Positions 23,317-32,815 are shown, counted from the first letter of the stretch. The stretch is 35,989 nt of DNA from an uncultured Lachnospiraceae bacterium (GCA_902762955.1 CACWQH010000032.1:1-35989), one strand, 5' to 3'. Notes: generated by a model not told the origin, from the letters alone. Numbers and translations are program-made.

Positions 23317-24381
23317 ATGAATGTTGGTTTTTTATCGAAAACTTCATATTTGAACAGCTATCAGAATGCAAGTGGAAATTCCATGTCATCGGATATCAAT
23401 AATTCTTTCAATGAAATGCTTAAGAATGAAAAGATGTCCAATACCGAAAAGATGAGAACCATGCTTCGTGACCTTGAGAGAAACAATAAAAAGGATAACG
23501 GACAGTTTTCGATTTATTCAAAGGACGGTAGGTTAAAGGATATCTGGGAGATGTCAAAGACATCCGATAAGGATAAGCCGAAGGTTAAAAAGAGACTTAA
23601 TTACAATTACAAGGAGATTTCTACCAAGATTCTTCGGGCGAAAAATTCTGTTACTGCTGCACAGGCTATGATTTCGGCAAAGCGCAAGGTGCTTGAGATA
23701 AAAAGAAAGATACAAAGTGGTGACGGAGATTCCGATGAGCTTCAGACGGCGCTTACGCATGCTACACGTATGGAGATGGCTGCCAGAAAGAAAAAGCATA
23801 ACATCGAACAGGAGGAGCTTGCGGAGATAACCAGAAAGCGTGATGAAAGATTTGATGAGATGGAAGAGGCTGCTTCCGATATGAGAAATCAGATGATAGG
23901 AGCAGCGGAGGATGAGATATCCGAAGCAGAGGATGATATCTTTGAAGAGCGCGAGGCTATGCTTGAAGAAATGCATGAGGAGATTGAAGAAAGAAATGAA
24001 GAAATCTCCGAGGAGATGATGGCAGAGCTCAATGAAAAGATTGCAGAGTTTGGAGAAGAGGCTTTGCGAGAGATGGAAGAAGCAATGGCAGCATTGGAAG
24101 AGCTTGAGATGCTTGATCCACATATGAGTGAAGAGGAGCTTGAAAAGGTAAAACGCAAGCACAGATTGGCGGAAGAAAAAGCTATTTTAAAAGCTGATAT
24201 GGACTATCTTAAGGATACGATTAAGCATCAGCAGATGGCGCAGATGAGTTCCATGCCGGGCTTTGGAAACGGAAGTTCATCCTTTGATGCATCATCATTT
24301 TCGGCATCGGTGGGAGGAGCGGATATAGCTGTATCAGCATCAGCAGACGTGTCGGCACCTGCCATAGATGTGTCAGCTTAA
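23317..24381 (+). CDS. Coiled-coil protein of unknown function
   Basis: A 354-aa protein. The N-terminal 80 residues are polar (MNVGFLSKTSYLNSYQN start). Residues about 95-310 are almost continuous charged helix with heptad character (for example MEEAASDMRNQMIGAAEDEI, then EERNEEISEEMMAELNEK). The tail is low-complexity Ser/Ala/Gly (SSSFDASSFSASVGGADIAV). No enzymatic motif is present. AGGGAGG (23304-23310) selects ATG 23317 over ATG 23299. From memory, coiled-coil proteins of this kind occur near glyS and ppdK in Lachnospiraceae. It ends in a strong hairpin. Confidence 0.82.
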   Translation: MNVGFLSKTSYLNSYQNASGNSMSSDINNSFNEMLKNEKMSNTEKMRTMLRDLERNNKKDNGQFSIYSKDGRLKDIWEMSKTSDKDKPKVKKRLNYNYKEISTKILRAKNSVTAAQAMISAKRKVLEIKRKIQSGDGDSDELQTALTHATRMEMAARKKKHNIEQEELAEITRKRDERFDEMEEAASDMRNQMIGAAEDEISEAEDDIFEEREAMLEEMHEEIEERNEEISEEMMAELNEKIAEFGEEALREMEEAMAALEELEMLDPHMSEEELEKVKRKHRLAEEKAILKADMDYLKDTIKHQQMAQMSSMPGFGNGSSSFDASSFSASVGGADIAVSASADVSAPAIDVSA

Positions 24382-24405
24382 AGAGATATGATAGTAGTAT
24401 TAAAT

Positions 24406-24446
24406 GGGGACAGGCAAGATTGCCTGTCCCCATGTCGCATTTTTTT
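24406..24446 (+). terminator. Rho-independent terminator-like hairpin
   Basis: GGGGACAGGCA (24406-24416), loop AGAT, TGCCTGTCCCC (24421-24431): an 11-bp GC-rich stem. The T-run (24440-24446) begins 8 nt after the stem, further away than usual. Confidence 0.75.
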
Positions 24447-24503
24447 AAAAAAATTCTATATAAAAAAGTTAAAAAATGGCTTTTATATTTATTTGGTTTA
24501 TGT

Positions 24504-24583
24504 TATAATTTATGTCAGCGTGACGCAGTGTGCCTTTTGCTGTGTCGCAAGAAAAAAATGAATACTTAGGAGGTAGATAACAA
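24504..24583 (+). promoter_or_regulatory. ppdK -10 element, leader hairpin and ribosome binding site
   Basis: TATAAT at 24504-24509 has no clear -35. The leader holds an imperfect hairpin built from GCGTGACGCAG and CTGTGTCGC (24519-24549). AGGAGGT at 24568-24574 is a near-perfect ribosome binding site, matching the high expression expected for this gene. Confidence 0.6.
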
Positions 24584-27220
24584 ATGGCAAACAAATGGGT
24601 ATATATGTTTAGCGAAGGCGACATGACCATGCGTAATCTTCTTGGTGGTAAGGGTGCTAACCTTGCAGAGATGACAAGTATAGGACTTCCTGTACCACAG
24701 GGCTTCACAATTACTACTGAGGCATGTACACAGTACTATGAGGATGGACGTAAGATTAATGACGAAATCATGGCTCAGGCTATGGAAGGTGTAGCAAAGA
24801 TGGAGGAGATCAACGGTAAGAAGTTTGGTGATCTCAAGAACCCATTATTAGTTTCAGTTCGTTCAGGTGCTAGAGCATCTATGCCGGGTATGATGGATAC
24901 AATCCTTAACCTTGGTTTAAATGATGAAGTTGTTGCAGCTATGATAGCAGGTAATCCAGATCCTGCATTCGAGAGATTCGTATATGATTCATATAGACGT
25001 TTCATTCAGATGTTCTCAGATGTAGTTATGGAAGTTGGTAAGAAGTATTTTGAGCAGCTTATCGACGAGATGAAAGAAAAGAAGGGTGTTAAGTTCGACG
25101 TAGAGCTTACAGCAGCAGACCTTAAAGAACTTGCAGAGCAGTTCAAGGCTGAGTACAAGAAGCAGCTTGGTGAGGACTTCCCTTCAGATCCTGTAACTCA
25201 GTTAAAGCTTGCTATTGAAGCCGTATTCCGTTCATGGGACAACCCTCGTGCTAACGTATACCGTCGTGACAATGACATCCCTTATTCATGGGGTACTGCA
25301 GTTAACGTAATGCCTATGGTATTTGGTAACCTTAACAATGAATCAGGTACAGGTGTTGCATTTACAAGAGATCCTGCTACAGGTGAGAACAAGCTCATGG
25401 GTGAGTTCCTCATCAATGCACAGGGCGAGGACGTTGTTGCAGGTGTTCGTACACCAATGCCTATCGCTCAGATGGAGAAGGAATTCCCGGAGGCTTATGC
25501 TGAGTTCCTTAAGGTTTGTGAGACTCTTGAGAATCACTACCATGATATGCAGGATATGGAATTTACAGTTGAGAACAAGAAGCTTTATATGCTTCAGTGC
25601 CGTAATGGTAAGAGAACAGCTCCGGCCGCTCTTAAGATAGCTTGTGACCTTGTTGATGAAGGACATAAGACTCCTGAAGAGGCTGTTGCTATGATAGATC
25701 CACGTAACCTTGATACACTTCTTCATCCACAGTTCGATGCTGCTGCACTTAAGGCTGCAACTCCACTTGGAAAAGGTCTTGGAGCATCTCCTGGAGCTGC
25801 TTGTGGTAAGGTTGTATTTACAGCTGATGACGCTGTAGAGTGGGCTGCTCGTGGAGAGAAGGTTGTACTTGTTCGCCTTGAGACTTCACCTGAGGATATC
25901 ACAGGTATGAAGAGTGCTCAGGGTATTCTTACAGTTCGTGGTGGTATGACTTCACATGCTGCCGTTGTTGCCCGTGGTATGGGTACTTGCTGTGTATCCG
26001 GTTGTGGCGACATCAACATGGACGAGGAGAACAAGAAGTTCACACTTGCAGGTAAGACATTTACTGAGGGTTCAGAGATTTCTATCGATGGTACTACAGG
26101 TAACATCTATGAGGGAATCATCCCAACAGTTGATGCTCAGATTGCCGGTGAGTTTGGACGTATCATGGCTTGGGCTGATCAGTTCAGAAAGCTTAAGGTT
26201 AGAACAAATGCAGATACACCTGCTGATGCTAAGAAGGCTCGTGAGCTTGGTGCAGAAGGTATCGGTCTTTGCCGTACAGAGCATATGTTCTTTGAAGAAG
26301 ATAGAATTGCAGCATTCAGAGAGATGATTTGTGCTGATACAGTAGAAGCAAGAGAAAAAGCTCTTGATAAGATTCTTCCATATCAGCAAAGTGACTTTAA
26401 GGCACTCTATGAGGCACTTGAAGGAAATCCTGTTACAATCAGATTCCTTGATCCACCTCTTCATGAGTTCGTTCCACATGAGGAAGCAGAGCAGCAGAAG
26501 CTTGCTGATGCTACAGGCAAGACTCTTGATGAAGTTAAGGCTATCGTAGAAGGTCTTAAGGAGTTCAACCCTATGATGGGACACAGAGGACTTCGTCTTG
26601 CTGTAACTTATCCTGAAATTGCTGTAATGCAGACTAAAGCAGTTATAAGAGCTGCTATAGAGGTTCAGAAGGCTCATCCGGATTGGAGCGTTAAGCCTGA
26701 GATTATGATTCCTCTTACCAGTGAAGTTAAAGAGCTTAAGTACGTTAAGAAGTTTGTAGTTGACACTGCTGAGGCAGAAATCGCGGCAGCAGGCGTTAAG
26801 CTTGATTATGAAGTAGGTACTATGATAGAGATTCCAAGAGCTGCTCTTACAGCCGATGAAATCGCTAAGGAAGCTGACTTCTTCTGCTTCGGTACTAACG
26901 ACCTTACTCAGATGACTTACGGCTTCTCACGTGATGATGCAGGTAAGTTCTTAGATGCTTACTATGATGCTAAGATTCTTGAGAACGATCCGTTTGCTAA
27001 GCTTGATCAGGTTGGTGTTGGTAAGCTTATGGATATGGCTATTAAGCTTGGTAAGCCTGTAAATCCAAATCTTCATGTTGGTATCTGTGGAGAGCACGGT
27101 GGAGATCCTTCATCAGTTGAGTTCTGCCACAAGATTGGACTTGATTATGTATCATGCTCACCATTCCGTGTACCTGTAGCAAGACTTGCTGCAGCACAGG
27201 CTGCTATCGCGGATAAGTAG
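24584..27220 (+). CDS. ppdK: Pyruvate, phosphate dikinase
   Basis: An 878-aa full-length enzyme interconverting pyruvate + ATP + Pi with PEP + AMP + PPi, a glycolytic step in many anaerobes. The N-terminal ATP-grasp domain has LLGGKGANLAEMTSIGLPVP and SVRSGARASMPGMMDTILNL. The central phosphohistidine domain has GGMTSHAAVVARGMG with the catalytic His. The C-terminal TIM barrel has GLCRTEHMFFEEDRI, FLDPPLHEFVPHE, MIEIPRAAL and GICGEHGGDPSSVEFCHKIG with the catalytic Cys. The codon choice (many GGT, CGT, AAC, CTT) looks more optimised than in neighbouring genes, consistent with high expression. A strong terminator follows. Confidence 0.98.
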   Translation: MANKWVYMFSEGDMTMRNLLGGKGANLAEMTSIGLPVPQGFTITTEACTQYYEDGRKINDEIMAQAMEGVAKMEEINGKKFGDLKNPLLVSVRSGARASMPGMMDTILNLGLNDEVVAAMIAGNPDPAFERFVYDSYRRFIQMFSDVVMEVGKKYFEQLIDEMKEKKGVKFDVELTAADLKELAEQFKAEYKKQLGEDFPSDPVTQLKLAIEAVFRSWDNPRANVYRRDNDIPYSWGTAVNVMPMVFGNLNNESGTGVAFTRDPATGENKLMGEFLINAQGEDVVAGVRTPMPIAQMEKEFPEAYAEFLKVCETLENHYHDMQDMEFTVENKKLYMLQCRNGKRTAPAALKIACDLVDEGHKTPEEAVAMIDPRNLDTLLHPQFDAAALKAATPLGKGLGASPGAACGKVVFTADDAVEWAARGEKVVLVRLETSPEDITGMKSAQGILTVRGGMTSHAAVVARGMGTCCVSGCGDINMDEENKKFTLAGKTFTEGSEISIDGTTGNIYEGIIPTVDAQIAGEFGRIMAWADQFRKLKVRTNADTPADAKKARELGAEGIGLCRTEHMFFEEDRIAAFREMICADTVEAREKALDKILPYQQSDFKALYEALEGNPVTIRFLDPPLHEFVPHEEAEQQKLADATGKTLDEVKAIVEGLKEFNPMMGHRGLRLAVTYPEIAVMQTKAVIRAAIEVQKAHPDWSVKPEIMIPLTSEVKELKYVKKFVVDTAEAEIAAAGVKLDYEVGTMIEIPRAALTADEIAKEADFFCFGTNDLTQMTYGFSRDDAGKFLDAYYDAKILENDPFAKLDQVGVGKLMDMAIKLGKPVNPNLHVGICGEHGGDPSSVEFCHKIGLDYVSCSPFRVPVARLAAAQAAIADK

Positions 27221-27273
27221 GATTAATTGCACGTAAACTGAATAATTAAATTATTTATTAATTTATTTATTGG

Positions 27274-27305
27274 TCAGCCCCGAATCTAATTCGGGGCTGA
27301 TTTTT
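27274..27305 (+). terminator. Rho-independent terminator of ppdK
   Basis: TCAGCCCCGAAT (27274-27285), loop CTA, ATTCGGGGCTGA (27289-27300), then five Ts: a perfect 12-bp stem. Confidence 0.93.
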
Positions 27306-27360
27306 AAAAATGGTTGTAAACAGATAAAAAAACAGGCATATGAAATGAAGGAATAAGTCG

Positions 27361-27907
27361 ATTACCTATAATCAGATACTATGAGGGGTGTTTTATAGGT
27401 AAAGAATGAAGGTGAACTAATAGAAGTTGTCGGCGATTACCTATAAGCTAATGCGATAGGAGATACCTTATAGGTAAAAGTCAAAGGCTAAAAAATGAAA
27501 ATAGTTGAGAATTACCTATAAGCTAATGCGATAGGAGCTATCTTATAGGTAAAAGTCAAAGGCTAAAAAATGAAAATAGTTGAGAATTACCTATAAGCTA
27601 ATGTGATAGGAGCTATCTTATAGGTAAAAGTCAAAGGCTTTCAAATGAAAATAATTGATAATTACCTATAAGCTTGTGCGGTAGGAGCTACCTTATAGGT
27701 AAATAGAGAAACTGGATTTGAAAATTGATCGATAAATTACCTATAAAATTGTATGTAAACAGGCGACTTATAGGTAAATGCACAAATGAACAAAGAAAAA
27801 TGACTTGATAATTACCTATAAGATGATGTAATGGAGAGGGACTTATAGGTAAATGTCGAACGTAATTATCTGTCAAAGTGTAGATATGGGGATATTTATA
27901 GGTGAAA
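27361..27907 (+). repeat. Tandem hairpin repeat array, exact 75-bp period, seven units plus a decayed eighth
   Basis: Hairpin units start at 27361, 27436, 27511, 27586, 27661, 27736 and 27811, each exactly 75 bp apart. Each unit is 43 nt: ATTACCTATAA, a loop of about 20 nt, then TTATAGGTAAA (10-12-bp stem). Linkers are 32 nt; units 2-4 share linker AGTCAAAGGCT and GAAAATAGTTGAGA. Loops of units 2-5 are related (GCTAATGCGATAGGAG type), those of 1, 6 and 7 diverge while stems stay constant. A degenerate eighth unit (about 27864-27907) breaks the period. The array fills the gap between the ppdK terminator and a nuclease-like gene. Not a CRISPR, because linkers recur and the loops are not spacer-like. 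Confidence 0.95.
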
Positions 27908-27939
27908 TAGAACTATATTAATGTATGGAGGAGATTGGT

Positions 27940-28779
27940 ATGAGAAAGAACAATATGAAGATTGATGATAAGTATTTTAATATTGAAAAAATAGAGTATG
28001 AACTTTTGGAAATAGAGCAATTGATAAATGAATTACAAGTCTGTTTAAATGAATCAATTGAAGGAACACTTAGGGTGACACATAATCATGGAAGTGTGCA
28101 GTTTTACCATAATAAGAAAAAAGGAGATACTAAAGGAGAGTATATAAAGAAAAAGGATGAGAATATTGCTCTCAGGCTTGCACAACAGGATTACGATAGA
28201 AAATTTATTCAATATTTAATGAATAAAAGAACGATGTTAAAAAATCTATTGGGCTCCATAAAAGAAATAAGTGATAAAAAAATTGATGATATGAATATAT
28301 ATAATGGCTTGTCGGTTGATAGAAAGAGGCTTGTTGACTCTCACATTATTGATGATATTACATATAAAGAAGAATGGATTAAGGATAAATATTTGGGTAA
28401 GGGATTCACAGAAAATGATCCTGAAATAATAACTGAAAAAGGAGAGAGAGTTCGTTCTAAATCAGAGAAGCTTATTGCAGATAAACTATATATGATGGAT
28501 ATACCATATAGATATGAATGTCCTATAACTTTATATGGTATAGGTAAGATATATCCTGATTTTACAATTCTTAAAGTGGAAAGCAGAAAAGAGGTGATTT
28601 TGGAGCATTTTGGAATGATGGATAATCCTGATTACAGTGATAAGGCAATAAAAAAAATAAACATGCTTGAAAAAAACGGATATAATATGGGTGATAATTT
28701 ATTATGTACCTTTGAGACATCAAAAACACCTATTAATATGAAAAATGTAGAAAATATGTTTATGAATTGTTTTAAATAA
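27940..28779 (+). CDS. Putative PD-(D/E)XK-type nuclease-fold protein
   Basis: A 279-aa protein. The N-terminal half is helical and charged (YELLEIEQLINELQVCLNES, then IALRLAQQDYDRKFIQYLMN). The C-terminal half looks like a restriction-endonuclease-like core: RSKSEKLIADKLYMMDIPYR (conserved Glu), IGKIYPDFTIL (acidic D in PDF), then EVILEHFGMMDNPDYSDKAI (E-H in place of E-x-K). This architecture recurs in uncharacterised Lachnospiraceae proteins as I recall it. GGAGGAG at about 27927-27933 selects ATG 27940 over ATG 27925. It begins 33 bp after the last hairpin unit. The substrate and the link with the array are unknown. Confidence 0.7.
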   Translation: MRKNNMKIDDKYFNIEKIEYELLEIEQLINELQVCLNESIEGTLRVTHNHGSVQFYHNKKKGDTKGEYIKKKDENIALRLAQQDYDRKFIQYLMNKRTMLKNLLGSIKEISDKKIDDMNIYNGLSVDRKRLVDSHIIDDITYKEEWIKDKYLGKGFTENDPEIITEKGERVRSKSEKLIADKLYMMDIPYRYECPITLYGIGKIYPDFTILKVESRKEVILEHFGMMDNPDYSDKAIKKINMLEKNGYNMGDNLLCTFETSKTPINMKNVENMFMNCFK

Positions 28780-28809
28780 TAATTATAAAAAATTAAGGAG
28801 GAACTAAAA

Positions 28810-29292
28810 ATGTCAAAAGTATTGGTAGCTTATTTTTCTGCATCGGGAAAAACGAAGGCGGCAGCAACAAGTCTTGCAAAATCAATAGGGGCAGATGTGT
28901 ATGAGATAGTACCGGAGGTGCCTTATACAAATGAAGATTTAGACTGGAAAAATGAAAAGTCAAGAAGTTCAGTAGAAATGAAAGATAAGAAGAACTCAAG
29001 ACCTGCTATTGGAAGCACTCCTATAGAGAATATAGTTCAGTATGATACTGTTTTTGTAGCATATCCGATATGGTGGTATACTGCACCAACCATAGTAAAT
29101 ACATTCTTTGAAAGCTATGACCTTTCGGGTAAGAATATAGTGCTGTTTGCTACATCGGGAAGTACAGGCTTCGGTAGTTCGGTAGAAGATCTACAGGGAA
29201 GTGCTTCCGGTGCACAGATTAAAGAAGGCGCTATGTTAAACGGAGTAAGTTCAGAGGAAGAGTTTAAGAAGATAGCTGAGAAGTTTATATAG
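28810..29292 (+). CDS. Flavodoxin
   Basis: A 160-aa flavodoxin of the Flavodoxin_4 type. The FMN phosphate loop is S-A-S-G-K-T-K near residues 11-17 (VLVAYFSASGKTKAAATSLA), the second loop is YPIWWYTAPTIVNTF and the third FATSGSTGFGSSV. It is probably a low-potential electron carrier or FMN-dependent reductase. TTAAGGAGGAA is a strong ribosome binding site. It opens a short co-directional run with glutaredoxin, YbaK and nitrilase genes (gaps 35, 55 and 24 bp). Confidence 0.94.
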   Translation: MSKVLVAYFSASGKTKAAATSLAKSIGADVYEIVPEVPYTNEDLDWKNEKSRSSVEMKDKKNSRPAIGSTPIENIVQYDTVFVAYPIWWYTAPTIVNTFFESYDLSGKNIVLFATSGSTGFGSSVEDLQGSASGAQIKEGAMLNGVSSEEEFKKIAEKFI

Positions 29293-29327
29293 GTACATAA
29301 GATATTCTTTCAAAGGAGGACTTTAAG

Positions 29328-29564
29328 ATGACGCTAAAGCTATACATGTTTGAAACATGTCCGTATTGCCGCAAGGTAATAAATGAGATTGAAGCAAGTG
29401 GACGTACAGACATCGAGTATCATAACATTCATAAGAATGAGGAAGATAGGTTGGAGCTTATAAGAGTAGGTGGTAAACAGCAGGTTCCATGCCTCTTTAT
29501 AGATGGTAAACCTATGTATGAGAGTGATGATATAGTGGAGTGGCTTAGGGCTAATCCGCAGTAG
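29328..29564 (+). CDS. Glutaredoxin-family protein
   Basis: A 78-aa protein with the dithiol active site C-P-Y-C at residues 11-14 in LYMFETCPYCRKVI, the cis-Pro region QQVPCLFIDGKPMYESDDIV, and a final helix WLRANPQ. Glutaredoxins reduce disulfides using glutathione or other low-molecular-weight thiols. AAAGGAGGAC gives strong translation. Placement after a flavodoxin suggests a redox operon. Confidence 0.94.
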   Translation: MTLKLYMFETCPYCRKVINEIEASGRTDIEYHNIHKNEEDRLELIRVGGKQQVPCLFIDGKPMYESDDIVEWLRANPQ

Positions 29565-29619
29565 AGGTGTTTGGTTTGAAACAGATAATGATTAATCCAT
29601 AATTAAGGAATGATACAAT

Positions 29620-30108
29620 ATGATAAATGAAAAAGTAAAAGACTGGCTTGATAATAAAGGCTTGGGAGATAGGCTGACAGAACATAAAGAGACGATAGAT
29701 ACAGTTGAACATGCAGCTATGAGGATAGGATGTGCAGAGCAGGAAATAGCCAAGACATTATCTTTTATGGTCGATGACAAACCGATCATAGTAGTTATGG
29801 CAGGGGATGGACGAGTAAACAGTTCAAAATTCAAGCTGCTTTTCCATACAAAACCACACATGATTCCAAGAGATCAGGTTGAGGAGTTGATTGGCTTTCA
29901 GCCGGGTGGCGTGTGCCCATTTGGCGTACCGGAAGGTGTTCCGGTGTGGCTTGATGTATCTATGAAGCGATTTGAATATGTTTATCCTGCGGGTGGCAAT
30001 GAATTCACATCTGTAAAAATCACACCAAAAGAGCTTGAAGCTGCTACGGATGCTATAGGTTGGTGTGATGTATGCAAGGGATGGGAAGAAAAAAATGAGG
30101 ATTCGTAA
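29620..30108 (+). CDS. YbaK/ProX-type aminoacyl-tRNA deacylase-like protein
   Basis: A 162-aa protein. AEQEIAKTLSFMVDDKPIIV contains the conserved catalytic Lys region, and GFQPGGVCPFGVPEGVPVWL is the signature G-G-x-x-P loop. Family members hydrolyse mischarged tRNAs such as Cys-tRNA-Pro or Ala-tRNA-Pro, preventing mistranslation. It is stand-alone rather than fused to ProRS. The ribosome binding site is modest (AAGGA). Confidence 0.92.
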   Translation: MINEKVKDWLDNKGLGDRLTEHKETIDTVEHAAMRIGCAEQEIAKTLSFMVDDKPIIVVMAGDGRVNSSKFKLLFHTKPHMIPRDQVEELIGFQPGGVCPFGVPEGVPVWLDVSMKRFEYVYPAGGNEFTSVKITPKELEAATDAIGWCDVCKGWEEKNEDS

Positions 30109-30132
30109 ATTTATTTTATAGAGGTAGTGATT

Positions 30133-30930
30133 ATGAAGATTGCTTTGGCTCAAATGAGTATGTCTTTAGATGTTAAAAAGAATTATGAGAAGACTTTACA
30201 GCTGATACAAGTTGCAGCAAGTAAGGGAGCGAAGCTAATCTGTTTTCCTGAAATACAGCTATCCCCATTTTTCCCGCAGTATCAGGATTCAGATGTAGAT
30301 AATTATGTTATGACAGAGGATAGCGATTATGTAGAGGGTATATGTGAGGCTTGCAAGAAGTATGAGATTTTTGCATCACCAAACCTTTACATTGAGGAGA
30401 ACGGACAAAGATATGATATGAGTTTTCTGATAGATGATCAGGGAAAGATTATCGGCAGACAGAAGATGGTACATATCGCAGAGTGTGAGCAGTTTTATGA
30501 GCAGAGCTACTATACACCGTCCGAAGAGGGATTTGAGGTGTTTGATACCAAATTAGGAAAGATAGGAATTGTTGTATGCTTTGACAGACATTACCCTGAA
30601 AGCATCAGAACGGAAGCACTTCGAGGAGCGGAACTTATTATTATTCCTACAGCCAATACAGTAAATGAACCATCAGAATTATTTAAGTGGGAAGTGAGGA
30701 TTCAAGCGTTCCAAAATAGTGTCAATATAGCTATGTGTAATCGTGTCGGTACAGAAGGAAATATGACTTTTTCAGGTGAATCAATTATATGTGACTATGA
30801 GGGTAACGTGCTGGCTAAAGCAGAAACGTATGAAGAATTACTTATCGGAGATATAGATATTTCATCTGCATCATTGGTAAGAAAATCAAAACCTTATACA
30901 TCGCTAAGAAGGAAAGATATGTATGAGTAG
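30133..30930 (+). CDS. Nitrilase-superfamily carbon-nitrogen hydrolase
   Basis: A 265-aa protein with the catalytic triad in place: Glu40 in L-I-C-F-P-E, Lys111 in G-R-Q-K-M-V-H, Cys149 in V-V-C-F-D-R-H-Y-P-E. These enzymes hydrolyse amides, such as omega-amides or N-carbamoyl compounds; the branch resembles N-carbamoylputrescine or omega-amidase-type proteins but the substrate cannot be set. ATG 30133 is chosen with AGAGGTAG just upstream; GTG 30127 is an alternative. Confidence 0.92.
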   Translation: MKIALAQMSMSLDVKKNYEKTLQLIQVAASKGAKLICFPEIQLSPFFPQYQDSDVDNYVMTEDSDYVEGICEACKKYEIFASPNLYIEENGQRYDMSFLIDDQGKIIGRQKMVHIAECEQFYEQSYYTPSEEGFEVFDTKLGKIGIVVCFDRHYPESIRTEALRGAELIIIPTANTVNEPSELFKWEVRIQAFQNSVNIAMCNRVGTEGNMTFSGESIICDYEGNVLAKAETYEELLIGDIDISSASLVRKSKPYTSLRRKDMYE

Positions 30931-30956
30931 TAAAAAATGAAAGGATATCGGTAGAT

Positions 30957-32687
30957 TTGAAGGTATTATACGGTTTAGTTTATTCAATGGATAAATCCAT
31001 GCAGTTTATGTATTTTTTTTGCTTTTTTCAATGGTGGTTCTTGCTGTATCGCATCACTTTATGAAAAAGCATATAAAGATATGGTCGGCTTTATGCCTTA
31101 TCCCGATGCTGGTTTACATAATTTTCCTCATCAAAGAGCATTATGTGGGAAATGCAGAGCTTATGGTATACAGATATGCTGCATTTGGAGTTGTGGCACT
31201 GATTTTAGCATTATGGGGACTCGCAATCTTTTTGAAGCGCTCGTATATTGCATACACCATAATTACAATGGTAGTGTCCACGGTGGTTTTACTTGGAAGT
31301 ATCATTACAATCTGGGCAGTTTGGCTTATGCCAAATGTAGCCAATTATTCACGTTTGGGATGGACCGAATCCTTTGAAAAAACTATTGATTATCTTGAGC
31401 AGGAATATGTCCTGAGTGATTGGAAGGATATTGACTATGATAAAATCAGGGAAGAACTGATTCCGATGGTAGAGGAAGCTGAAAAAACAGGTGACGAAGT
31501 GGGTTTTGCTGTTGCTTTATACGAATTAAAGTATGAAATAAATGATGGGCACATTGAAGTTTTAGGCGATGCCGGGATAAGAGATGCTGCCATATCAAGA
31601 CTTGCCGGTAATGATTATGGATTTTCTATGTTCAGAGCAAAAAGTGGGGAAGTGGTTGCAGTGCTTGTTGATGAAGAATGTGAGTGCTATGAGAAAGGTA
31701 TTCATGATGGCACGGTTATAACAAAGTGGAATAATACTCCGATAGATGAGGCAACAGAAGGCGTCAAATGCATTGACAGGTGGCACAGCTTTCAGACATC
31801 GGAGAATATATACATAGCTCAACCGATATTTCTTGCAGGGCAAGGCGGTGAGCAGCTTGAAGTTACATTTATAAATGATAAAAATAAGGAGGAAACAATC
31901 ACTCTTGCTCCTTGCGGGGAATTATTTAAGCAGGAGAACATCGGCACTTAACATACTTTTCGGAGATAATGTGATTTCTCAGGATAATTATTCTACATCG
32001 ATGATAGATGGAAATGTGGGATATCTGAGAATAACCGAAGAGGAATATTCACTTGATCCTTTGTTTATTGCAAAGGGAACTATTAAGGGATTTTCATGGG
32101 ACATATATGATGACCTTGATGCGAGATTTGAAGAACTACGCGAGCAGGGAATGGACAGGATTATCATCGACATTAGAAATAACGACGGTGGAAACGGATA
32201 TGAAGCAAGAACGGTTGCGGCTATGTTTACAAAGAATCCGGTTTCGTACTATCTTACACTTTACAAAGACGGAAAATATAAGGTTATTTCCAAGGCAAAG
32301 GATGTAAATGCCTGTAAATGGGATGACATACCGGTAGTGGTTTTGGTAAATGGTCAGACTGCCAGTGCCGGAGAGGAAATAGCACACTATCTTAAGGGCA
32401 GTGCAAATGTAACGGTTATGGGAAACACTACAACATGGGGCTCTGTTCAGGGAACCGGAGGGGCTGTAATCTTAAGCGGAAGCAAATTTGAACTTGATTT
32501 TCCGATTACTCCGGTTGTCGGAGATGATTATCTTCCGATTGTAGATGTAAAGGGTGACCGACAATCCCGTCTGTCACTTGATTACCTGATAGAGTATTCA
32601 AAGGAGGAAGTGGTTGAATTATTTGAAAATCCGGGTGAGGATAAGACCTTGGAGGAGGCAGTTAATTATATACAACAATTGAAATAA
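30957..32687 (+). pseudogene. S41 (tail-specific) peptidase with N-terminal membrane segments, frameshifted
   Basis: Three frames together encode one protein. The first part (LKVLYGLVYSMDKSMQFM from about TTG 30957) enters a run of eight Ts at 31013-31020; one more T would join it to the main frame (FSMVVLAVSHHFMKKHIKIW), which holds three or four membrane segments and the start of the peptidase. That frame stops at 31951. The rest (ALNILFGDN onward) is +1 and carries DRIIIDIRNNDGGNGYEA and VNGQTASAGEEIA with the catalytic Ser of C-terminal processing peptidases. It may be a true pseudogene or hold assembly errors; the peptidase core is otherwise intact. Confidence 0.8.
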
Positions 32688-32739
32688 AGCTAAGATAATA
32701 ATTGCTCATTTAAAAATATCATGTTTTGTTAACAATATA

Positions 32740-32768
32740 TTGACATCTATTTCTGGTCATAGTATACT
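32740..32768 (+). promoter_or_regulatory. Consensus promoter for the small HTH gene
   Basis: TTGACA (32740-32745), 17-bp spacer, TATACT (32763-32768). It is among the best-matched promoters in the window and about 48 bp before the gene start at 32816. Confidence 0.8.
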
Positions 32769-32815
32769 ATGGATTGCGTTTTTTGCTGATAAATCAGGTA
32801 CATTGGAGGCTTCAT

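Noticed and set aside
23554-24162. 202-aa frame on the minus strand
   Set aside because: It is the antisense shadow of the repetitive coiled-coil gene, with no ribosome binding site or recognisable domain.
27361-27907. CRISPR array
   Set aside because: The units are hairpins whose loops are related to each other, and the linkers recur, so there are no unique spacers. The same reasoning applies to 1344-1636.
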